From JACPIN01 sp964367085 (lineage in GTDB: Archaea; Nanobdellota; Nanobdellia; SCGC-AAA011-G17; ARS1403), in assembly GCA_964367085.1 (NCBI GenBank), contig CAYIWL010000011.1, positions 1 through 22,164 on the forward strand: a stretch of 22,164 nt of DNA. Reading direction: 5' to 3'. A model generated the notes under the pieces. The model was not told the DNA's origin. It made no database searches and saw only the letters and a list, made by a program, of their open reading frames with translations. Below are positions 14,461 through 19,257 of the stretch, in pieces. The translations under genes were made by a program, and so were the position numbers. Numbering within the stretch: position 1 is the first letter of the stretch; each line of letters starts with the position of its first letter.

Positions 14461-14470
14461 AATTATAAAT
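14461..14470 (+). promoter_or_regulatory. TATA box of the Rieske-SOD operon
   Basis: AATTATAAAT, the same ten bases as the minus-strand box read in the opposite direction. The predicted transcription start near 14492 falls after the ATG at 14488 and before the ATG at 14503, supporting the latter as the Rieske start. Confidence 0.6.
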
Positions 14471-14502
14471 CATCGCATTCCTCTATCATGGGGGTTGAAA
14501 TT

Positions 14503-14817
14503 ATGGCTTTTATCAAAGTAGCTTCTAAAAACGAAATTAAATCCGGAAGCGGAAAAGTTATTGACGTTAACGGAAAAGAAATAGCAGTATTAAACGACAA
14601 TGGAAAATTCTTTGCAGTTGATAATGCATGCGCGCATATGCAAGGACCTTTAGGAGAGGGAAGCTGCCAGGAAGGGAAAGTCACCTGCCCATGGCACGGA
14701 TGGACGTACGATTTGAAAACAGGAAAAAATACTTTCAGCCAAGATATAAAACTAAATGTCTATGAGGTAAAAATAAAAGGTGATGATGTTTTAGTAAATA
14801 CTGAAGCGAAAAAGTAA
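14503..14817 (+). CDS. Rieske-type [2Fe-2S] ferredoxin (104 aa)
   Basis: A soluble single-domain Rieske protein. Cluster ligands are Cys43 and His45 in CAHMQGPLG and Cys62 and His65 in CPWHGW, the CxH/CxxH pattern of bacterial-type Rieske ferredoxins that pass electrons to oxygenases or other acceptors. There is no membrane anchor, so it is cytoplasmic. No oxygenase is nearby. It leads an operon ending in superoxide dismutase, which suggests an electron-transfer role in oxygen detoxification (inference). The ATG at 14503 is preferred to the one at 14488, because GGGGGT sits 7 bases upstream and the TATA box spacing fits. Confidence 0.93.
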   Translation: MAFIKVASKNEIKSGSGKVIDVNGKEIAVLNDNGKFFAVDNACAHMQGPLGEGSCQEGKVTCPWHGWTYDLKTGKNTFSQDIKLNVYEVKIKGDDVLVNTEAKK

Positions 14818-14827
14818 GGAGGATAAA

Positions 14828-15259
14828 ATGGTAAAAACTATAAATGTAAGAGGAAGAGAAAATCTATATCATTCATTGGTTGAGCTAACAAGAGAAGAAG
14901 GTTACAGGATAGTTGATGAGACTATTCCATTACAATTTAGCTTAATGACAGAAAGGGGAAACATTGAGGTTTCATTGTATGATCGGGAATCTCCTGATAG
15001 ATATATTGTAAGAACATTTCACCAAGAAGATGATCTGACAGCTATAAAACTAGCCAAGCTATACGAAGACAAAACTTCTTTATCATTTACTTTGATAAAA
15101 GATGAACAAGACAGACAGGATATAGAAAGAGATAAAAACTTGGCAGAATTTAAAGAACAAAACGAGAGATTAGATAAGCAGGTGGATAGGTTACAAAAAA
15201 AGACTGAGAAAACTTTACGCCGCTCTATAAAACTAGAAAGAGCGATTAAAGGGAGATGA
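14828..15259 (+). CDS. Unknown protein with C-terminal coiled coil, in the Rieske-SOD operon (143 aa)
   Basis: No family recognised. Residues 1-90 look like an alpha/beta domain (strand TINVR, helix NLYHSLVELTREEGY, then strands PLQFSLM, IEVSLYD, YIVRTFH and a helix AIKLAKLYED). Residues 92-143 are almost purely charged and heptad-like (DEQDRQDIERDKNLAEFKEQ onward), a clear coiled coil that suggests oligomerisation or binding of a partner. A strong ribosome binding site, AAGGAGG, precedes the ATG by 5 bases, and only 10 bases separate it from the Rieske gene. Its place between Rieske and SOD genes suggests a redox-stress role, which is inference only. Confidence 0.8.
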   Translation: MVKTINVRGRENLYHSLVELTREEGYRIVDETIPLQFSLMTERGNIEVSLYDRESPDRYIVRTFHQEDDLTAIKLAKLYEDKTSLSFTLIKDEQDRQDIERDKNLAEFKEQNERLDKQVDRLQKKTEKTLRRSIKLERAIKGR

Positions 15260-15260
15260 A

Positions 15261-15470
15261 ATGGTAAAAATTTTTCAAAGGGAATTTGATAGAAATGAAG
15301 AAAGATTAGAAGAGAGGGCAGCAATTGGATTGCACCTAAGGGCAATTGCCGCATACACAAGAAAAAATTATAAAAGAGCACAAGAATTAGCTAAACTATA
15401 TGAAGAAAGATTTGGAGAAGAGTTTGCTATATTCGATTACACAAAAGGAGGTAAAGTAGATGTCCCATAA
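15261..15470 (+). CDS. Unknown small helical protein in the Rieske-SOD operon (69 aa)
   Basis: No family recognised. It is strongly basic and helical: FDRNEERLEERAAIGLHLRA, then RKNYKRAQELAKLYEERFGE, which reads as a single helical hairpin of TPR-like spacing, with a short tail (FAIFDYTKGGKVDVP). It begins 1 base after the previous stop with GGGAG upstream. Its last 11 bases overlap the SOD start, and its own 3' end carries the SOD ribosome binding site AAAGGAGG, so translation is likely coupled to SOD production. Confidence 0.75.
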   Translation: MVKIFQREFDRNEERLEERAAIGLHLRAIAAYTRKNYKRAQELAKLYEERFGEEFAIFDYTKGGKVDVP

Positions 15471-16065
15471 ACTACCGAAATTATCATATGCATACGACGC
15501 ATTAGAGCCGTACTTTGATAAAGAAACAATGCTGCTTCATCATACAAAACATCATCAAACTTACATCGACAAATTAAATGCAGCCCTTGACAAATATCCC
15601 CATCTACAAGATAGAGATCTAGATGAAATGCTGAAAGTCCTAAGTTCTGTTCCTGAAGATATAAGGACAGCTGTAAAAAATCACGGTGGAGGGCATTACA
15701 ATCATTCAATCTGGTGGCCGATGCTAAAAAAGAATGTTAAGTTTTCAGGCGATGTTGCAAAAGCAATTGAAAAAGAATTCGGAAGCTATGAAGAGTTTAA
15801 GAAAAAATTTACAGATAATGCATTGAGTGTTTTTGGTAGTGGATGGGGATGGTTAGTAATGAATGATAAAAAGGAATTAGAACTAATGAAAACAGCTAAT
15901 CAAGATAGCCCAATCTCAGAAGGAAAAATTCCAATATTGGGAGTTGATATGTGGGAACATTCAATGTATCTTCTATATAAAAACAACAAGGTAGCATACA
16001 TAGAAGCCTTCTTTAATGTAGTAAACTGGGATAAAGTCAATGAGAATTTCAAGAAGATCAAATAA
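15460..16065 (+). CDS. Superoxide dismutase, Mn-type of the Fe/Mn family (201 aa)
   Basis: Converts superoxide to hydrogen peroxide and oxygen in the cytoplasm. Metal ligands are His27 (LLHHTKHH), His82 (GGHYNHS), Asp163 and His167 (DMWEHSMYL). GGH at 77-79 and Gln148 in ANQDSP are the residue pattern usually seen in Mn enzymes, so manganese is the likelier metal; cambialistic activity cannot be excluded. Full length, with the end NVVNWDKVNENFKK conserved. The peroxide it makes could be removed by the divergently encoded peroxiredoxin. AAAGGAGG lies 8 bases before the ATG, inside the preceding gene. The T run after the stop (16072-16078) probably ends the transcript. Confidence 0.96.
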   Translation: MSHKLPKLSYAYDALEPYFDKETMLLHHTKHHQTYIDKLNAALDKYPHLQDRDLDEMLKVLSSVPEDIRTAVKNHGGGHYNHSIWWPMLKKNVKFSGDVAKAIEKEFGSYEEFKKKFTDNALSVFGSGWGWLVMNDKKELELMKTANQDSPISEGKIPILGVDMWEHSMYLLYKNNKVAYIEAFFNVVNWDKVNENFKKIK

Positions 16066-16068
16066 CCC

Positions 16069-17007
16069 TCATTTTTTTATTATTTCTTTTAATGCCCTAT
16101 ATTCTTTCATGAATAATTCCAGTGTCGGCTTCAAATCTTTCCCCTTCTGATACGCTTGGAGCAAATTATAATATTCTATTCTGTTTTTGAAATCAATATT
16201 TATCGGCGGTAAATTATTCTTTATTAATATATTATTAAGCAATATCCTTCCAACTCTCCCATTCCCATCTCTAAAAGGATGTATGTTCTCAAATTGATTA
16301 TGGACGACAGCAGCTAATACTAAAGCAGGATATTTATTTTTATTTTTCTCATACCATCTAACTAATTCTTTTAATAAATGATTAACTCTTGATTGTTGTG
16401 CACCTTCATGAACAACATTCCCACTACTATCCATCACAACCACTTCCTCCCCTCTCTTTCTCAACTTTCCTGCAAAAGGCTTAGAATTCTTGAAAACAAG
16501 TTTATGTATCTCTTTAATTAATCCAATTGATATATGTTCCTTTGTCCCTCTTATAAGTGCTATTGCTTCATTTACTCCATATGCTTCAGCTATATCTTCC
16601 TTTGACTTATCAGGCCATTTGTCTTTCTCTAATAGGTTTTTTACCTCTATTTTATTTAACTTACTCCCCTCTATTGCATTAGTATTATAAGTAAACAAAT
16701 CAGAAAAAAGTTTCCATTGCTGTTCAGAAAAATGATGTATTCTAAGAGGGATTTCTTTCTCAAGCATTTCTGCAAATTCTATTTCTTCTCTCGAAAGCTC
16801 AAACTGCAAAGGGTCTTTTATGATATTATACCTGTGTATCCCCTCTAGAATCAGTTTTTCGGCTATCTGCTTTCTTTCTATTAATCTTTTCTGTCCTAAA
16901 TCCTGACCTAAATACTTTCTAAACTTATGAACCCTGCTTCCATCTCTAATTGAATGAGAGAGATAATATTTAACTTTTCCATTCGATTTTCGTTTTTCTA
17001 TATACAT
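16069..17007 (-). CDS. Fic-domain protein, probable AMP transferase (312 aa)
   Basis: The Fic motif is HPFRDGNGRVGR (His243 catalytic), preceded by the usual helix and flap region (GEEVVVMDSSGNVVHEGAQQ, about 186-205). The inhibitory motif TNAIEG (Thr109 to Glu113-Gly114) sits upstream of the Fic domain, the arrangement of self-inhibited class II Fic proteins, in which the Glu blocks productive ATP binding. The first 60 residues hold a short basic extension of unknown role. The C-terminus lacks a clear winged helix. Fic enzymes usually transfer AMP to a Ser/Thr or Tyr of a target; no antitoxin gene adjoins it. It converges on SOD with 3 bases between stops. Tandem repeats cover its promoter. 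Confidence 0.93.
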   Translation of the reverse strand: MYIEKRKSNGKVKYYLSHSIRDGSRVHKFRKYLGQDLGQKRLIERKQIAEKLILEGIHRYNIIKDPLQFELSREEIEFAEMLEKEIPLRIHHFSEQQWKLFSDLFTYNTNAIEGSKLNKIEVKNLLEKDKWPDKSKEDIAEAYGVNEAIALIRGTKEHISIGLIKEIHKLVFKNSKPFAGKLRKRGEEVVVMDSSGNVVHEGAQQSRVNHLLKELVRWYEKNKNKYPALVLAAVVHNQFENIHPFRDGNGRVGRILLNNILIKNNLPPINIDFKNRIEYYNLLQAYQKGKDLKPTLELFMKEYRALKEIIKK

Positions 17008-17013
17008 AGATAT

Positions 17014-17081
17014 ATTATAGGTGACTACATTTATAAATCTTTTTATTATAGGTGACTACATTTAGCCGTTTTGTGGTCACC
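17014..17081. promoter_or_regulatory. Tandem 20-bp operator-like repeats over the fic promoter
   Basis: ATTATAGGTGACTACATTTA occurs exactly at 17014-17033 and 17045-17064, 31 bases apart. The first copy lies between the fic ATG and its TATA box and touches the box; the second lies just upstream of it. A third, inverted partial copy (GTGGTCACC, 17073-17081, 8 of 9 bases to the GGTGACTAC core) completes the array. The spacing of 31 bp is about three helical turns. This is the layout of a repressor site that blocks TBP/TFB; the protein that binds is unknown. Confidence 0.6.
17030..17038 (-). promoter_or_regulatory. TATA box of the fic gene
   Basis: TTTATAAAT on the minus strand, centred about 27 bases before the ATG at 17007, predicting a leaderless transcript. 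Confidence 0.6.
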
Positions 17082-17113
17082 CAAGGAGAATCTATTTAGT
17101 TAAACAAATAGCC

Positions 17114-17121
17114 TTTTATAT
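17114..17121 (+). promoter_or_regulatory. TATA box of the aldo/keto reductase gene
   Basis: TTTTATAT, centred about 25 bases before the ATG at 17142, predicting a leaderless transcript. Confidence 0.6.
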
Positions 17122-17141
17122 TTCATTTATTCTTAAAGATA

Positions 17142-17960
17142 ATGCAAACAATAAAACTCTCTTCAGGATATGAAATGCCGATTCTAGGTCTGGGAACTTG
17201 GCAGCTGACAGGAAAGAAATGCAGGGCTGCTGTGAAAAAAGCAATTGAGCTGGGCTATACTCATATAGATACAGCCTGGATTTATGATAATCAAGAAGAA
17301 ATCGGAGAAGGAATAGAGGATTCAAAAGTTAAAAGAGAAAAGTTATTCATAACCTCAAAAGTTTGGACTGAAAACTTGAGATATAAAGATGTTCTTGAGC
17401 AATGCGAAGAAACTTTAACTCAACTAGGATTAGGTTATTTAGATTTATATTTAATTCACTGGCCAAATAAGGAAATTCCATTAGAAGAAACATTTCGCGC
17501 TTTTAAAAAATTAGTCGAAGAAAAAAAGGTTAAAAGCATAGGCATCAGTAATTTCAATATTGAAAGAGTAAAAGAAGCAAAAACTAAGAGCAAAGTTCCA
17601 ATATCTATAAACCAAGTCGAGTATCATCCCTATCTTAGTCAGGAAAGTTTATTGAAAACCTGTAAAGAAAACAAAATCGCTTTGACAGCCTACTCTCCAT
17701 TAGCAAGAGGAAAAATCCTAGACGATCCGATTTTAATAAAGGTTGCAAGTGAAGTCGATAAAAACCCCGGACAAGTTGCTTTGCGCTGGTTAATACAGAA
17801 AGAGATTATTGTCATTCCAAAAGCCAGCTCTGAAAATCATCTGAAAGAAAACATGGAAATCTTTGATTTCGAACTGGACAAAGAGCAGATGAGTGAGATA
17901 AATCATATTCAGATAAGAAAAAGATTAGTTAATCCTAGATTTAGTGAATTCAAAGACTGA
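17142..17960 (+). CDS. Aldo/keto reductase (272 aa)
   Basis: A full-length NADPH-dependent TIM-barrel reductase of the AKR superfamily. The catalytic tetrad is visible: Asp43 and Tyr48 (HIDTAWIYDNQEEIG), Lys73 (FITSKVW) and His106 (YLIHWP). Other family blocks are GISNFN, INQVEYHPYL and AYSPLARG, and the cofactor-binding IPKASSENHLKEN near the C-terminus. It resembles the small prokaryotic AKR group that reduces methylglyoxal, diketo acids and other aldehydes, but the substrate cannot be read from the sequence. It is transcribed alone from a leaderless promoter, divergent from the fic gene, and converges on two small membrane-protein genes. Confidence 0.95.
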   Translation: MQTIKLSSGYEMPILGLGTWQLTGKKCRAAVKKAIELGYTHIDTAWIYDNQEEIGEGIEDSKVKREKLFITSKVWTENLRYKDVLEQCEETLTQLGLGYLDLYLIHWPNKEIPLEETFRAFKKLVEEKKVKSIGISNFNIERVKEAKTKSKVPISINQVEYHPYLSQESLLKTCKENKIALTAYSPLARGKILDDPILIKVASEVDKNPGQVALRWLIQKEIIVIPKASSENHLKENMEIFDFELDKEQMSEINHIQIRKRLVNPRFSEFKD

Positions 17961-17965
17961 AAAAG

Positions 17966-18112
17966 CTAGATTCTGCCTAATTGGTTGAGAATGAAGATTA
18001 ATACTAATAACACGATTATAAGCGCCATTCCAATTCTATCTCTTTTTTTAACAAAAGCATATACAATTGCTATAGCAGTCAATGCTATTCCAAAAAGTTC
18101 TAATCCTGCCAT
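17966..18112 (-). CDS. Tiny membrane protein B (48 aa)
   Basis: The protein reads MAGLELFGIALTAIAIVYAF, then KKRDRIG, then MALIIVLLVLIFILNQLGRI: two hydrophobic helices joined by a short basic turn, which should face the cytoplasm. No family recognised. Its ATG shares one base with the stop of the preceding small gene (TGATG), so the two are translationally coupled. The plus-strand frame opposite (17985-18230) is judged a shadow, because it lacks a promoter and its hydrophobicity mirrors these genes. Confidence 0.6.
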   Translation of the reverse strand: MAGLELFGIALTAIAIVYAFVKKRDRIGMALIIVLLVLIFILNQLGRI

Positions 18113-18273
18113 CATCCTTCTCCTGCAGCTATTATCAATGAGCCCAACCCGACCAACGCTGTTCCTAATATTGTTTGCTGATATGCCACCAAAAGTAAAA
18201 ACCCAATCGCTCCTACAATCGCTCCTATAACCCTTATTGTAAATCCTGTGAAGATTTTTCCTTTTCTATCCAT
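18112..18273 (-). CDS. Tiny membrane protein A (53 aa)
   Basis: The protein reads MDRKGKIFTGFTIRVIGAIV, then GAIGFLLLVAYQ, then a second Gly-rich hydrophobic stretch TALVGLGSLIIAAGEG. It has two membrane helices and a basic N-terminus. No family recognised; the pair could form a small heteromeric membrane complex (inference). The ATG at 18273 lies about 28 bases after an A/T-rich TATA-like box (18296-18306), as with the other leaderless genes here. An earlier ATG at about 18283 reaches a stop after five codons. Confidence 0.6.
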   Translation of the reverse strand: MDRKGKIFTGFTIRVIGAIVGAIGFLLLVAYQQTILGTALVGLGSLIIAAGEG

Positions 18274-18295
18274 TAAACTTCATTAATCCTTTTTG

Positions 18296-18306
18296 ATTTA
18301 AATAAT
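18296..18306 (-). promoter_or_regulatory. TATA box of the tiny membrane-protein pair
   Basis: ATTATTTAAAT on the minus strand, centred about 28 bases before the ATG at 18273. The remaining bases 18307-18388 show no supported gene. Confidence 0.5.
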
Positions 18307-18388
18307 TATTGGTAGATTCTTTTTTAAGCCTCATGGACAACTACGTTTTCCATTTGCCTTTCCTCCTGAAGACTAGAGAAATAAAAAA

Positions 18389-18763
18389 TCATAACCCGAA
18401 TAGACGATTATCTTGTTTTGGTTTCCTTTTCCTATCAATTTCTTTCAATTTTGTTTCGTGGGTAACAATTTTATGACACGAGCCACATAATACTCTTCCA
18501 TTCACAGTAATCGTCCTACCTCCTGAAGCCCATGGTTTTTTATGATCAAAGTCAATTTCCCTAGGGTCTAATTCTTTATGACATCTAGCACATTTATTAT
18601 CTTGTTGATACAAAATTTCTTTCTTTTGAGTTTGAGAAAAAGCTCTGCGAGTATCTCGTTCAATTTTTATTTTTTCCTTAGGTAGACCAAAACCTAATAC
18701 TAAATCGTCAAAAGGTTTACTTTGTTTATTCTTTTTAGTAGACCCGAATATAGAATCATCCAT
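18389..18763 (-). CDS. HNH endonuclease-like protein (124 aa)
   Basis: The HNH core spans about 50-105: CARC (Cys58, Cys61), then DFDHKKPWASGG (Asp73-His74, the metal-activating His), TVNGRVLCGSCH (Asn88, Cys93, Cys96, His97). The two CxxC pairs should hold a structural zinc. This is the small McrA-like HNH type found in many standalone nucleases and phage or mobile-element proteins; the cut site and role are unknown. The first 45 residues are basic and probably flexible. The ATG is about 26 bases after a TATA box, so the transcript is leaderless. It is divergent from the HTH-sufB genes. Confidence 0.88.
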   Translation of the reverse strand: MDDSIFGSTKKNKQSKPFDDLVLGFGLPKEKIKIERDTRRAFSQTQKKEILYQQDNKCARCHKELDPREIDFDHKKPWASGGRTITVNGRVLCGSCHKIVTHETKLKEIDRKRKPKQDNRLFGL

Positions 18764-18784
18764 ATTAATTTAGAGTAGATTCAA

Positions 18785-18820
18785 AGTTTATAATCTTTTA
18801 CCATAACAAACTTTATAAAT
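18785..18820. promoter_or_regulatory. Divergent TATA boxes for the HNH gene and the HTH-sufB operon
   Basis: GATTATAAACT on the minus strand (18785-18795) is about 26 bases before the HNH ATG at 18763. CTTTATAAAT on the plus strand (18811-18820) is about 28 bases before the ATG at 18844. AAAGTTT and AAACTTT form a small inverted repeat over the two boxes. Confidence 0.6.
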
Positions 18821-18843
18821 GTTCACAATAGTCTACTTTTACT

Positions 18844-19257
18844 ATGAAACACACTTTTTTGCAGCCTCAGGAGATTGAAGTTTTCTATATTCTTCCAGCT
18901 TTAAGAAGATATCTTGCTATGTATATGAAATTACAAGGACTGAAACAGAATAAGATAGCAGAGATATTGCATATTGAAAAATCAGCTGTGAGCCAGTATA
19001 TAAAAAAGAAAAGAGGAAGCAATGTTGAATTTAGCGAGAATGTTTTGAATGAGATTTCTAAGTCAGCTTCCAAAATAAAAGATGAATTTTCTTTGTTAGG
19101 AGAAACTCAGAGACTATTAAGATTTGTAAGAAACTCAGGAGATCTGTGCAGGATTCATAAAAATATTTCAAATATTCCAAGAGATTGTGAGCCTGAAAAA
19201 ATAAACTGCTTTGGGAGAGATGATGAAAGAAGTAGACATGCAGGAATTTGCTATTGA
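18844..19257 (+). CDS. HTH regulator with C-terminal Cys cluster (137 aa)
   Basis: Residues 8-60 form a helix-turn-helix of the archaeal XRE-like type (the COG2522 group, by pattern): EIEVFYILPALRRYLAMYMK, then LKQNKIAEILHIEKSAVSQY and IKKKRGS. A helical linker (62-95) leads to a C-terminal region with Cys102, His105, Cys115, Cys122 and Cys136. Several relatives of this group carry a C-terminal Cys region, so a metal or Fe-S site is possible. Its last 35 bases overlap the chosen sufB start, which suggests co-expression and control of the Fe-S assembly genes. Neither has been shown from sequence alone. Confidence 0.85.
   Translation: MKHTFLQPQEIEVFYILPALRRYLAMYMKLQGLKQNKIAEILHIEKSAVSQYIKKKRGSNVEFSENVLNEISKSASKIKDEFSLLGETQRLLRFVRNSGDLCRIHKNISNIPRDCEPEKINCFGRDDERSRHAGICY

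Noticed and set aside
15019..15381. Minus-strand 120-codon frame
   Set aside because: It is antisense to two unknown genes that have strong ribosome sites and operon spacing on the plus strand.
17985..18230. Plus-strand 81-codon reading frame rich in hydrophobic residues
   Set aside because: It lies opposite two minus-strand small genes with a coupled overlap and a TATA box, has no promoter or ribosome site itself, and its hydrophobicity mirrors theirs.
18333..18476. Plus-strand frame beginning at the ATG at 18333 opposite the HNH gene end
   Set aside because: It overlaps the well-supported HNH gene on the other strand, and its composition follows from antisense to a basic coding region.
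18737..18837. AGTAGAC/GTCTACT inverted repeat around the HNH/HTH promoter region
   Set aside because: It is only 7 bp, widely spaced and partly inside the HNH coding region; it could occur by chance in AT-rich DNA.
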